From Oceanospirillaceae bacterium (GTDB lineage: Bacteria > Pseudomonadota > Gammaproteobacteria > Pseudomonadales > Balneatricaceae): 61,448 bases of DNA. The notes beneath the pieces were generated by a model. It saw only the letters and a program-made list of their open reading frames with translations. It did no database searches and was not told the origin of the DNA. The stretch covers positions 12,652 to 74,099 of the forward strand of contig DPHB01000062.1 in assembly GCA_003521845.1 (NCBI GenBank), in the 5' to 3' direction. The number at the start of each line of letters is the position of its first letter. Position 1 is the stretch's first letter. The translations under genes were made by a program, and so were the position numbers. Positions 31,916-40,598 of the stretch are shown piece by piece.

Positions 31916-33124
31916 ATGAAGTTCGTCGACGAAGCAAACGTCATAGTAGAAGCAGGTAAAGGTGGCAATGGTTGCCTGAGCTTTAGGCGTGAGAAATATA
32001 TCCCTCGTGGTGGCCCTGATGGCGGCGACGGTGGTGATGGCGGCAGTGTTTTTGTAATCGCTGACGCTAACATGAATACCCTTATTGATTATCGTTTCCA
32101 GCCACGCTACCAAGCGCAGAATGGCCAAAACGGTATGGGCAGTGATTGTACTGGTCGTGGCGGTGAAGATATGACTTTGACTGTGCCGGTTGGTACCACC
32201 ATTGTTGACCGTGATACGGATGAACTCTTGGGTGATTTGACCATAGAAGGTCAGGTAGTAAAAGTAGCCCAAGGTGGTTTTCATGGTCTGGGTAACACGC
32301 GTTTTAAGTCCAGTGTTAACCGCGCTCCGCGTCAAACTTCTAATGGTACCCCAGGCGAAAAACGTAATTTGCGTTTGGAACTCAAGGTCTTGGCTGACGT
32401 AGGTCTACTAGGTTTGCCAAATGCCGGTAAGTCGACCTTTATCCGTGCCGTATCGGCGGCCAAGCCGAAGGTTGCTAACTATCCGTTCACCACTCTGACG
32501 CCAAACTTGGGTGTGGTGGCTATTCAAAAACATCGTAGCTTTGTGATTGCTGATATTCCAGGTTTGATTGAAGGTGCTGCTGAAGGTGCTGGCCTAGGTA
32601 TACAATTCCTTAAGCATTTGTCACGTACCCGTATCTTATTGCACTTGGTAGACATGGCGCCTTGGGATGGCGTGGAGCCTGCCGAGTCGGCACAGGTTAT
32701 CGTGCGTGAGCTAGAGAAGTTCAGCCCAGCGTTAGCCGAGCGTGAGCGCTGGTTGGTGCTTAACAAGTTGGACATGGTGCCAGAAGACGAGCAGCAAGAA
32801 CGCTGTCAGGCAGTCATTGATGCCCTTGACTGGAAAGGCCCGGTATTCAACATTTCTGCTATTGCTAAAACTGGTACCGACGACCTTGCCAAGACGATGA
32901 TGAATTTCATCGAGGATTGGGAAATGCGTATGGAAGAAGATCCAGCAGCCGCTGCGGCCGAAGAAGACCTTAAGGCTCGCTTAGAAGAAGAAGCTCGCCA
33001 ACGTGTGCAGCAACTGAAATTGGCGCGCGCGCAGCAACGTAGAGCAGAGAAGGAAGGCGTTGACTCAGACGACGACTTTGATGATGACGATTACGATGTC
33101 GAGGTCGAATACGTCTATGAATAA
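31916..33124 (+). CDS. obgE: Obg family GTPase (CgtA)
   Basis: The product is 402 residues. The N-terminal Gly-rich Obg fold (about 1-158) includes MKFVDEANVIVEAGKGGNG. The G domain (about 160-335) has GLPNAGKST, DIPGLIEGA and NKLD. A highly acidic C-terminal tail follows, ending YVYE. ObgE binds the 50S subunit and acts in late assembly and stress signalling. Its GGAGGA site is strong. The last 8 nt overlap proB. Confidence 0.97.
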   Translation: MKFVDEANVIVEAGKGGNGCLSFRREKYIPRGGPDGGDGGDGGSVFVIADANMNTLIDYRFQPRYQAQNGQNGMGSDCTGRGGEDMTLTVPVGTTIVDRDTDELLGDLTIEGQVVKVAQGGFHGLGNTRFKSSVNRAPRQTSNGTPGEKRNLRLELKVLADVGLLGLPNAGKSTFIRAVSAAKPKVANYPFTTLTPNLGVVAIQKHRSFVIADIPGLIEGAAEGAGLGIQFLKHLSRTRILLHLVDMAPWDGVEPAESAQVIVRELEKFSPALAERERWLVLNKLDMVPEDEQQERCQAVIDALDWKGPVFNISAIAKTGTDDLAKTMMNFIEDWEMRMEEDPAAAAAEEDLKARLEEEARQRVQQLKLARAQQRRAEKEGVDSDDDFDDDDYDVEVEYVYE

Positions 33125-34241
33125 ACGCACGGTTGGCGCTTCTAGCCAACGTTGGGTGGTGAAGGTAGGTAGTGCGCTACTTACTGATGACGGTAAAGGT
33201 CTGGATACCCAGGCCATCGCTGGCTGGGTTGATCAGCTGGCGTCCCTATGTGCAAGTGGCGTAGAGCTAGTATTAGTGTCCTCTGGTTCTATAGCCGAAG
33301 GTATGGTGCGCCTAGGTTGGGACAAGCGTCCCACCGAAGTGTATAACCTACAAGCCGCTGCTGCAGTGGGCCAAATGGGCCTAGTACAGTGCTATGAGCG
33401 TAACTTTGCTCGTCATGGTCAACATACGGCGCAAATCCTGCTTACCCACGATGACCTTTCTAACCGTAAACGTTATCTTAATGCTCGCGCTACCCTACAA
33501 GCCTTAGTGGGCTATGGTGTGGTGCCGATTATTAACGAGAACGATACCGTAGTTACTGACGAAATTAAGTTTGGTGACAATGATACCCTAGGTGCACTAG
33601 TGGCCAACTTGGTGCACGCAGATTTGCTAGTCATTCTTACGGATCAAGATGGTTTGTGCGACAAAGACCCGCGTCATCATGCTGACGCCAAGTTACTGGG
33701 TGAAGTGCAAGCGGGTGACCCGAGCCTCGATGCTATGGCCAGTAGCAAGGGTGGTGTGCTGGGCAGTGGTGGTATGTTTACCAAGGTGCAGGCGGCTAAA
33801 CTGGCAGCCCGTTCGGGTACGCCTACCATTGTTGCCAATGGTCGCGAGCAAGATATTCTCTTGCGCCTTCGCCAAGATGAAATGCTGGGTACTTTATTTG
33901 TTCCCGATGCAGAGCCATTGCATGCGCGCAAGCAATGGTTGGCAGGACACTTGCAAGCTAAAGGTGAAGTCTGGCTTGATGCCGGTGCCGTGGCTGTATT
34001 ACAAGAGCAAGGCAAGAGTTTGCTATCGGTGGGTGTTACCAAGGTTGAGGGTGACTTCTCGCGTGGCGAGATGGTACAAATTAAAGACCCTCAAGGTGTT
34101 ATCATTGGCCGTGGTTTGATTAACTACAAGGCGGCAGAGGCGGCACAGATTTGTGGCGTGCCAAGCAATCAAATTGCGAGTGTCTTAGGCTATGACAACG
34201 AGCCTGAGTTGATGCATCGAGACAATTTAGTCTTAGTTTAG
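33117..34241 (+). CDS. proB: Glutamate 5-kinase
   Basis: The product is 374 residues from the ATG that overlaps the obgE 3' end. It contains WVVKVGSALLT, the SSGSIAEGM phosphate-binding loop, NENDTV and GTGGM-like GSGGMFTKVQAA of the amino-acid kinase domain. A C-terminal PUA domain spans about 280-374. ProB makes glutamyl-5-phosphate, the first and feedback-inhibited step of proline synthesis. A terminator follows. Confidence 0.96.
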   Translation: MNKRTVGASSQRWVVKVGSALLTDDGKGLDTQAIAGWVDQLASLCASGVELVLVSSGSIAEGMVRLGWDKRPTEVYNLQAAAAVGQMGLVQCYERNFARHGQHTAQILLTHDDLSNRKRYLNARATLQALVGYGVVPIINENDTVVTDEIKFGDNDTLGALVANLVHADLLVILTDQDGLCDKDPRHHADAKLLGEVQAGDPSLDAMASSKGGVLGSGGMFTKVQAAKLAARSGTPTIVANGREQDILLRLRQDEMLGTLFVPDAEPLHARKQWLAGHLQAKGEVWLDAGAVAVLQEQGKSLLSVGVTKVEGDFSRGEMVQIKDPQGVIIGRGLINYKAAEAAQICGVPSNQIASVLGYDNEPELMHRDNLVLV

Positions 34242-34256
34242 GCGGATAAATGTGTT

Positions 34257-34283
34257 AAAAAGGGGCTGCTAGGCCCCTTTTTT
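34257..34283 (+). terminator. Rho-independent terminator after proB
   Basis: AGGGGC and GCCCCT form the stem around a TGCTAG loop, flanked by A and T runs. It closes obgE-proB. Confidence 0.88.
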
Positions 34284-34319
34284 ATGGGTGAACTTTAGTT
34301 GTTTTAGGATATTGAGCTT

Positions 34320-34703
34320 ATGTCACAAGAAGATCAACTTAATAATGTTCGGCAGCAGTGGTATGCGGCTTATTTTGCCGGCGATATTGGCAAGTTAAGT
34401 CAGCTTGAGTTACCAGGATTTACTTATATATCCGTGCAAGGTATAGAAGATACTTCTACTCGTTACCACACTGTCAAGCAGAGGTTGTTGGATCAAAATT
34501 GGTTTCCATCTACAGTTAATCGTGAAGATGTGAGTACTAGCTATCAGTTTGTCGGTGATGTTTGTTATGTGACCGGCGAAGGGCGCATTAACCTTACGCC
34601 TGAGCTTGGCCATAACCGCTACATGAGCGAGTTATGGCAGTTTAGTCAGCAGCATGGCTGGCAAATTTTAAGCCTACACGCTAGTGTAATACCTGCTAAG
34701 TAG
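34320..34703 (+). CDS. NTF2-like/SnoaL-type small protein
   Basis: The product is 127 residues. It shows the NTF2-like alternation: an N-terminal helix (QWYAAYFAGD), then FTYISVQG, and a curved-sheet end with MSELWQF, WQILSLHASV. DUF4440-type proteins of this fold range from enzymes to binding proteins, so no function can be assigned. No signal peptide. It is isolated between the proB terminator and a broken desaturase gene. Confidence 0.6.
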   Translation: MSQEDQLNNVRQQWYAAYFAGDIGKLSQLELPGFTYISVQGIEDTSTRYHTVKQRLLDQNWFPSTVNREDVSTSYQFVGDVCYVTGEGRINLTPELGHNRYMSELWQFSQQHGWQILSLHASVIPAK

Positions 34704-34836
34704 GCAAGTGGTGTAGGTTTTTAAGGCCTCTCACAATAGAAAGCATGTGTAAGGTACTAAATAGTTAATTGGTCAGTGACATCGGCAGCCATTATGATAA
34801 AAGCTGCCTAATAACACTAATTAAAAAATATTGACT

Positions 34837-35899
34837 ATGCCGGTACCCGCTTTAGCTAAACCTGATTACTTCACTAATGCTCAATCTTCGGGGATTAGTT
34901 TGTCTATGGATGAATTACGCCCCCTGATTCGTCGCAATAACTTTGCTGCTCTCAGGTATCTAGCTCAATGGGCTTTGATGTTAGCTGTTGCTGCCAGTTT
35001 AGTTTGGCTTAGCGCTGACCACTGGTGGCGTTGGCTGGCACTCGCCTGCCTTGGGGTGGTGCTTACCGTGCCTGCTTATGCTTTATCCCATGAGGCTGCT
35101 CATAACACGGTGTTTAAGCAGCGCTGGGCTAATACTGCACTCTTATGGGTTACCTCCTTTGTGTATATGGAGGAACCCCTACATCGCCAACACACCCACA
35201 CCAATCATCATGCTTATACCTGGCATGTGGATGTGTGAATCGCCACTAGTTTCCTAGATGCCTTTTGCTACTCCTATGATCTTTAGCAATTGGTTGCTAG
35301 AGGTTTCCGGTGTGGCTTTGTTACGCTTTCATTTGCGTACCTTGCTGCGAGGCGTATGGGGCCGGCCAGCGCTAATTGTGCAACAGGTGACCCCTGCTTC
35401 AGACATACCAAAGTTGGCTCGTAATGCCCGTTGGCTGCTACTTGGTTATGTGCTTTTGGCGTATGCCATTATTGGTTTAGAGCAAACGTGGTTATGGTGG
35501 TATCTGGTCTTACCGCGCTTGCTGGGTGCGCCAGTAATGCTCTTGTTTACCCTTATTCAGCATGTTGAGATGGCTGAAGACTCACCTTCAATTATCGAAA
35601 GTACTCGGTCTTTTAAGAGCAACTGGCTAGGCAGGTTTCTCTATTGCAATATGAATTATCATATTGAACATCATATCTATTTGGCAGTGCCTTTCTATAA
35701 CTTGCCTAAGTTAGGGGCGCTGTTGGCAGATCAATTGCCTGAACCTGATCCAGGCTTTTGGCGTACTAACTGGCAGGTGTTGAGTGTGGTAATTAGACGT
35801 AGCCTAGGGCGTAATAGCGAGGCGGCGAGTATTCGTCAGGCGCCGCATATGATTACTAGGGGCAAGGTAGGAAAAATATCCGGGGCAACCATGTTATAA
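34837..35899 (+). pseudogene. Fatty acid desaturase, disrupted by a stop codon and a frameshift
   Basis: The frame from 34837 encodes HEAAH and the second box HRQHTHTNHH, then hits TGA at 35236. The same frame would continue IATSFLD, after which two bases are missing (GATG for an expected GAT-ATG), shifting to the frame from 35258. That frame encodes MPFATPMIF, two membrane segments and the third box HIEHH. All three His boxes of a membrane di-iron desaturase are intact, so the damage is recent or is a sequencing error. The product would have been about 355 residues. Confidence 0.8.
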
Positions 35900-35909
35900 A
35901 ATCCGAAAA

Positions 35910-36404
35910 TTATTCGGCTAGATATAAATGCCAGCGCAGTCTTAATTGCGTTGAATAACCCATGGTGGCGTAGCTGATTTCTCCGTTACTATTAATAACA
36001 AAACTAGCGGGGACACCGTGCGCATTCCAGCGCTGCGCCAGCTCTCCTGACCGGTCCAACATAACAGGAAAATCTACGCCCTGTTGTAGCAGGTAAGTAG
36101 CGATTTCTGTTGGCGTGCCAGAGGATGTAGCCACGGCTATAACTGGATAATCTTCAGCGATACTGTCAATGCTGTCTTCTTCCATGCGGCAAATGGGACA
36201 CCAAGTAGCCCAAAAATGTACTAGTACAGGCTGGCCGTGCCAGTCAGATAAGGCCATGGGTTGGCCCGATAGGCTTATCCCGGATAGCTCTGGAGCAGTA
36301 ACCTGCTGGGGTAAATTACGTGCTTGCCACCATTGGATACCGAGCATGATAACGGCAAAAATTAGCAGATCACGTAGCCACCTTTGCCACTTCTTCAATT
36401 TCAT
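35910..36404 (-). CDS. Membrane-anchored thioredoxin-like protein (TlpA/ScsD type)
   Basis: The product is 164 residues. One N-terminal membrane segment (about 12-26) leaves the thioredoxin domain in the periplasm. The active site reads WCPIC (Cys69, Cys72) and the cis-Pro loop is GVPASFVI. It probably reduces or isomerises periplasmic disulfides; the partner is unknown. Its ATG overlaps the modF stop by 4 nt, so it is the second gene of a modF unit. Confidence 0.85.
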   Translation of the reverse strand: MKLKKWQRWLRDLLIFAVIMLGIQWWQARNLPQQVTAPELSGISLSGQPMALSDWHGQPVLVHFWATWCPICRMEEDSIDSIAEDYPVIAVATSSGTPTEIATYLLQQGVDFPVMLDRSGELAQRWNAHGVPASFVINSNGEISYATMGYSTQLRLRWHLYLAE

Positions 36405-37825
36405 TTTTGACGCTGCTGCAAAGCCAAAAAGTTATCAATACCGACAATCTTATCTTCGGCATGATGGTTGACATAAAGCACCGCGGTTTCGCTACCGGCG
36501 CAGATTTTTTCGATCAATGCCAATACTAGCTGGCGGTTCATGTCATCTAGGCCCAAGCAAGGCTCATCTAGAATCAATAGAGGTGGATGCTTGACCATGG
36601 CGCGGGCAATTAACAATAACCGCTGGTCCCCATAAGATAGCTTCTGAAACGGCGTGTCGGCACGCTCACTCATGCCGAGCATGGCTAGCCACTGATCAGC
36701 AATGTGTTTTTGTTGGTCCGTGGCTTTAGTGTACAAGCCAATGCTGTCGTGAAAGCCAGAAATAATGACGTTGCGTAGGCTGATTTGTACGCGGTATTCC
36801 CACTGTAGAGCCGTGGATACGTAACCAATAAACTGTTTAATCTGCCAGATACTTTCACCACTGCCGCGTTGAAACCCAAAGACGAAAATGTCGTTGCTAT
36901 AGCACTGAGGGTGATCACCGGTAATGATTGACAGTACGGCGGTTTTGCCGGAGCCATTGGGGCCACTGAGTTGCCAATGTTGGTTAGGCTGGATGGTCCA
37001 GTTTAACCTATCGATCAGCTTAAATTCGTCGTACTTGATGGTAAGGTCAGTGAGCTTAACTAACGGCTGGTCTTTTGGCAGCTTTGCAGTCGCTGTTTCC
37101 GCTTCTGCTTCAGGGATAGTGAGATCTGAAGTTTTGATGTGCAATAGCTGATATAAATTATCGTAGGCGGCTTGGTTTGACTTGTCGACTTGATGCAATA
37201 GCTGCCCTTGGTCCATATAAGCAATATGTGAGGCGAAGTCGGGAATTTCGTCGAAGCGATTGAGCACCATTATCATGGGCACTGATTCGATTAGTTCCTG
37301 CAGATAGCCTTGTAGCATTGCTAAGGTGGCGACATCCAAACCGTCAAAGGGCTCGTCCAGCAATAGCAATTGTGGCCGACAAGACAGGGCGCGGATGATC
37401 ATTACCTTGCGCGATTCGCCGGTGGAGAGTTTGCGAAAGGCGCGGTCTAGAATGTATTCCAGGTCTAAACGTTGGATTAGGTCAGTGGCGGTAGCTGGGT
37501 CTAGGCAGTCATCAAAGATGATCTCGCGTACGGGTGTGCCCAGACTGATTACGTCCATGATATCGGCATCGTCTTTCTTGCGCTCGCGCTCGATCAAAAT
37601 CTCTTGCTCTTCAAAAGACACGACACCAATACGCTGCGGCAGGCCACTGATTGATCCGCACAAGATATCACCGGCACCTGCCAGGGCTGCCGCCAAGGCG
37701 GATTTACCGGCACCATTGGTGCCCGTTATGACCCAGTGATGCTGATCTTCAATGGTCCAGTTGATATTGTGCAGTTGGAAGCGTTGGTCAAAGTCGACGC
37801 TCAAGTTTTCGACGGTGATGGTCAT
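36401..37825 (-). CDS. modF: ModF-type double ABC ATPase
   Basis: The product is 474 residues with two ABC ATPase modules. The first has GTNGAGKS near residue 35 and LSTGESRK; the second has GPNGSGKT near residue 290 and LSYGDQR. LLLDEPFDGLD and LILDEPCLGLD are the Walker B motifs. ModF/PhrA proteins accompany molybdate transport in E. coli, but their role is unclear and no membrane domain is present. No modABC is adjacent. The start has no clear ribosome-binding site; the repeat at locus B begins 20 nt upstream. Confidence 0.85.
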   Translation of the reverse strand: MTITVENLSVDFDQRFQLHNINWTIEDQHHWVITGTNGAGKSALAAALAGAGDILCGSISGLPQRIGVVSFEEQEILIERERKKDDADIMDVISLGTPVREIIFDDCLDPATATDLIQRLDLEYILDRAFRKLSTGESRKVMIIRALSCRPQLLLLDEPFDGLDVATLAMLQGYLQELIESVPMIMVLNRFDEIPDFASHIAYMDQGQLLHQVDKSNQAAYDNLYQLLHIKTSDLTIPEAEAETATAKLPKDQPLVKLTDLTIKYDEFKLIDRLNWTIQPNQHWQLSGPNGSGKTAVLSIITGDHPQCYSNDIFVFGFQRGSGESIWQIKQFIGYVSTALQWEYRVQISLRNVIISGFHDSIGLYTKATDQQKHIADQWLAMLGMSERADTPFQKLSYGDQRLLLIARAMVKHPPLLILDEPCLGLDDMNRQLVLALIEKICAGSETAVLYVNHHAEDKIVGIDNFLALQQRQK

Positions 37826-37845
37826 GGTATAGATCTATATCAGGT

Positions 37846-37951
37846 CGTCATTGCGAGCTAAGCCCCACCGTCGTTGCGAGCGAAGCGAAGCAATCTCCAT
37901 CAGGCGAAGTGCGATACGGCTAGAGGTTGCTTCGCTACGCTCGCAATGACG
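37846..37951. repeat. GTCATTGCGAG inverted-repeat element, locus B
   Basis: The full element spans 37869-37951 (83 bp). GTCGTTGCGAGCGAAGCGAAG on the left is complementary to CTTCGCTACGCTCGCAATGAC on the right, with AATCTC/GAGGTT inner arms. An extra left-end motif lies exactly 23 bp upstream (37847). It is the best-preserved copy and lies between modF and ilvC. Confidence 0.82.
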
Positions 37952-38008
37952 AGTTTTTAGTACTCGCAATGACGAGTTTTTAGTGCTCGTAATGACTAGT
38001 TTTTAGTG
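37940..38008. repeat. Three 23-bp tandem repeats of the element's right end
   Basis: The units at 37940-37962, 37963-37985 and 37986-38008 are near-identical (CTCGCAATGACGAGTTTTTA plus three bases). The first two differ only at the last base; the third has two further changes. The first unit is the terminus of repeat locus B, so the element end itself has been amplified. Confidence 0.9.
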
Positions 38009-38009
38009 C

Positions 38010-38037
38010 AAAAAAAGCCAGGCGAACCTGGCTTTTT
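38010..38037 (-). terminator. Rho-independent terminator of ilvC
   Basis: AGCCAGG and CCTGGCT pair around CGAA, with A and T runs on both sides. It lies 22 nt past the ilvC stop on the minus strand. Confidence 0.88.
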
Positions 38038-38059
38038 ATTCATTGTTTAATTCTATGAA

Positions 38060-39532
38060 TTATACAATCTTTTTCATGTCAGCCATGTAGCCACGTAGTT
38101 CGGAGCCGATAGCTTCAACTGGGTGTGCACGTAGGGCTGCGTTCACTTCGATCAAGCGCGCGTTATCAACACCTGTGTCGTCCATGCTTAGGCCACGACC
38201 GATAACGTCGGTGCTGATGTCCTTCATGAAGTCGCCTAGTAGTGGCAAACAAGCGTGGTTGTATAGGTAGCAACCGTATTCTGCAGTGTCAGAGATAGTG
38301 GCGTTCATTTCGTACAACTTCTTACGCGCAATGGTGTTAGCGATAAGAGGCGTTTCGTGTAGGGACTCGTAGTAAGCAGAATCCGCGATGATGCCAGCCG
38401 CAGTCATAGTTTCGAAAGCCAATTCTACACCGGCTTTAACCATAGCCACCATAAGGATGCCGTGGTCGAAGTATTCTTGCTCGGAAATTTCTACGTCACC
38501 AGCGGGCATTTTTTCAAATGCAGTTTCTGCTGTGTCTGCACGCCAGCCTAGTAGGTTAACGTCGTCGTTAGCCCAGTCAGCCATCATGGTGCTAGAGAAA
38601 GTGCCGTCCATGATGTCGTCCTGGTGCTTGTTGTAAAGCGGACGCATGATAAGCTTCAATTCTTCAGATAGGTCAAAAGCCTTGATCTTGGCAGGGTTGG
38701 ACAAGCGGTCCAACATGTTAGTAACACCACCGTACTTAAGTGCTTCGGTGATAGTTTCCCAGCCAAACTGGATCAACTTGGAAGCGTAACCAGCGTCGAC
38801 GCCTTCAGCGATCATCTTGTCGTAGCACAACAAAGAACCCGTTTGCAGCATGCCGCAAAGGATGGTTTGTTCGCCCATCAAGTCAGACTTAACTTCAGCG
38901 ATAAAGGAAGACATCAATACACCAGCCTTGTGACCGCCAGTACCAACAGCGTATGCCTTCGCCATGGCTAGACCTTGCCCTTGTGGGTCGTTGTCTTCGT
39001 GCACAGCGATAAGTGTTGGTACACCGAAGCCACGTACGTATTCAGCACGTACTTCAGAACCTGGGCACTTAGGTGCAACCATGATTACGGTAAGGTCGTC
39101 ACGGATCTGCATGCCTTCTTCTACGATGTTGAAACCGTGGGAGTAGGACAAGCAAGCGCCTTGCTTCATAAGCGGCATAACCGCAGTAACTACAGGAGTG
39201 TGCTGCTTATCTGGCGTTAGGTTCAATACTACGTCAGCAGTAGGAATCAATTCTTCGTAAGTGCCAACGGTAAAACCGTTGTCAGTAGCGTTCTTCCAAG
39301 ACTGACGCTTTTCAGCAATGGCAGCGGCACGTAGTGTGTAGGATACGTCCAAACCAGAGTCGCGCAAGTTCAAACCTTGGTTAAGGCCCTGTGCGCCACA
39401 ACCGATAACAACGATTTTTTTGCCTTTAAGGGCGTCAACACCGTCGGTGAACTCGTCCAAGTGCATGAAACGGCACTTGGCCAATTGTTCTAGCTGCTCA
39501 CGTAGGGGCAGGGTGTTAAAGTAGTTAGCCAT
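38060..39532 (-). CDS. ilvC: Ketol-acid reductoisomerase, class II (long form)
   Basis: The product is 490 residues, matching the E. coli-type class II enzyme (491) and not the 338-residue class I form usual in Pseudomonas. The Rossmann domain has VVIGCGAQGLNQG near residue 40. Two repeated helical knotted domains follow, with metal-binding EVKSDLMGEQTILCG. It converts acetolactate to dihydroxyvalerate in Ile/Val synthesis with NADPH and Mg2+. It is divergent from ilvY. Confidence 0.97.
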   Translation of the reverse strand: MANYFNTLPLREQLEQLAKCRFMHLDEFTDGVDALKGKKIVVIGCGAQGLNQGLNLRDSGLDVSYTLRAAAIAEKRQSWKNATDNGFTVGTYEELIPTADVVLNLTPDKQHTPVVTAVMPLMKQGACLSYSHGFNIVEEGMQIRDDLTVIMVAPKCPGSEVRAEYVRGFGVPTLIAVHEDNDPQGQGLAMAKAYAVGTGGHKAGVLMSSFIAEVKSDLMGEQTILCGMLQTGSLLCYDKMIAEGVDAGYASKLIQFGWETITEALKYGGVTNMLDRLSNPAKIKAFDLSEELKLIMRPLYNKHQDDIMDGTFSSTMMADWANDDVNLLGWRADTAETAFEKMPAGDVEISEQEYFDHGILMVAMVKAGVELAFETMTAAGIIADSAYYESLHETPLIANTIARKKLYEMNATISDTAEYGCYLYNHACLPLLGDFMKDISTDVIGRGLSMDDTGVDNARLIEVNAALRAHPVEAIGSELRGYMADMKKIV

Positions 39533-39595
39533 TGCTGATACTTCCTTAAATAATATTAGAAAAACAACTCAGCGGATTTGCTGATTGATGGGGCT

Positions 39596-39624
39596 ATTTT
39601 ACCTGTGGTTTTGTGTTCCGTAAA
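39596..39624 (-). promoter_or_regulatory. Promoter of ilvC
   Basis: On the minus strand TTTACG (39619-39624) and TAAAAT (39596-39601) are separated by 17 bp. The -35 abuts an ATTG-N9-CAAT inverted repeat, the expected geometry for activation by IlvY. Confidence 0.55.
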
Positions 39625-39640
39625 TTGATATATGTGCAAT
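39624..39640. promoter_or_regulatory. Candidate IlvY operator next to the ilvC -35
   Basis: ATTG-N9-CAAT, a 17 bp inverted repeat of the LysR type. Its centre is 22 bp from that of the second palindrome, about two helical turns, so both sites face the same side of the DNA. Confidence 0.5.
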
Positions 39641-39641
39641 G

Positions 39642-39666
39642 TAGTGTTTCATAATATGAAATACTA
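39642..39666. promoter_or_regulatory. Candidate IlvY operator near the ilvY start
   Basis: A perfect 15 bp palindrome, TTTCATA-A-TATGAAA (39647-39661), extends outward as TAGT/ACTA with one mismatch to 25 bp. It lies 26 bp before the ilvY ATG, where autoregulation would occur. Confidence 0.6.
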
Positions 39667-39691
39667 CTTGTCCTGTGCTAATATCATTGCC

Positions 39692-40591
39692 ATGGATATT
39701 CGTAGTCTTAAATACTTTCTTTCACTGGCAGACAATTTGCATTTTGGTAAAGCCAGTGCCGAAAGTCATATCAGTATCTCTACCCTCTCAAGACAGATTC
39801 GTCAGCTTGAAGATGAGCTGGGTGTGAGTTTATTTATACGTGATAACCGTTCCGTTGAGCTAACTCAGGAAGGGCAACTATTTGCGCAATATGCCCGTGA
39901 GGCGGTTGCTCAGTGGAGTTCGGTGCGCAACCAATTAGCGGCCTTAGGTGGTGATTTACAAGGTGAGGTAAGCCTCTATTGCTCTGTGACGGCGGTTTAT
40001 AGTTTGCTTTATGATTTGTTTAGAGAGGCCCGTGAGGCCTTCCCCGGCATCGAAATCAAGCTGCATACTGGTGATCCCGATCATGCCATAGAGCGGGTAA
40101 TGGCAGGGGAAGAAGATATGTCCATTGCAGCCCATCCTTTGACTTTGCCTAGAGGCTTGGCATTTAAGCCAATTACCAAATCGCCTCTGGTCTTTATTAA
40201 ACCACTAGAAGCGGTAGAAGCCTGGGATTTGCCTTTACAAGTGAGTAAGCAAAATAATGACTTTGTGGAAACCTGGTCACAAGCACCCATGATCGTGCCA
40301 GAAGCCGGTTTGTCTCGGAAACGACTAGACACATGGTTTCGTAATCTAGGTATCACCCCTCGGGTTTATGCTCAGGTGTCGGGTAACGAGGCGATTGTCA
40401 CCATGGTTAGCCTTGGCCTCGGCGTAGGCATAGTGCCCAAAATTGTTTTGGATAACAGCCCCGTGGCCGATCGCGTGCAAATTGTGCCCGTACAACCTCA
40501 GCTAGAGCCTTACCATGTTGGCGTGTTTGTACAAACTAAGAATCTTAACAATCCGCTAGTGCAGGCTTTTTGGTCTTTGTTGCCTGAGTAA
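39692..40591 (+). CDS. ilvY: LysR-family transcriptional activator IlvY
   Basis: The product is 299 residues from the ATG giving MDIRSLKYFLSLADNLHFG; the upstream ATG at 39632 would put the operators inside the gene. The N-terminal winged helix-turn-helix spans about 1-60 (SISTLSRQIRQLEDELG) and a periplasmic-binding-like effector domain follows. IlvY activates ilvC in response to acetolactate or acetohydroxybutyrate. Divergence from ilvC supports the assignment. Confidence 0.9.
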   Translation: MDIRSLKYFLSLADNLHFGKASAESHISISTLSRQIRQLEDELGVSLFIRDNRSVELTQEGQLFAQYAREAVAQWSSVRNQLAALGGDLQGEVSLYCSVTAVYSLLYDLFREAREAFPGIEIKLHTGDPDHAIERVMAGEEDMSIAAHPLTLPRGLAFKPITKSPLVFIKPLEAVEAWDLPLQVSKQNNDFVETWSQAPMIVPEAGLSRKRLDTWFRNLGITPRVYAQVSGNEAIVTMVSLGLGVGIVPKIVLDNSPVADRVQIVPVQPQLEPYHVGVFVQTKNLNNPLVQAFWSLLPE

Positions 40592-40598
40592 GACCTGA

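Noticed and set aside
31763..32335. A 190-codon minus-strand frame across repeat locus A and the obgE 5' end
   Set aside because: It is antisense to the conserved obgE coding sequence and continues into a non-coding repeat; no family features are present.
35236..35260. Programmed frameshift or recoding in the desaturase gene
   Set aside because: Both a stop codon and a separate frame change are needed, no slippery heptamer is visible, and the family is not known to use recoding.
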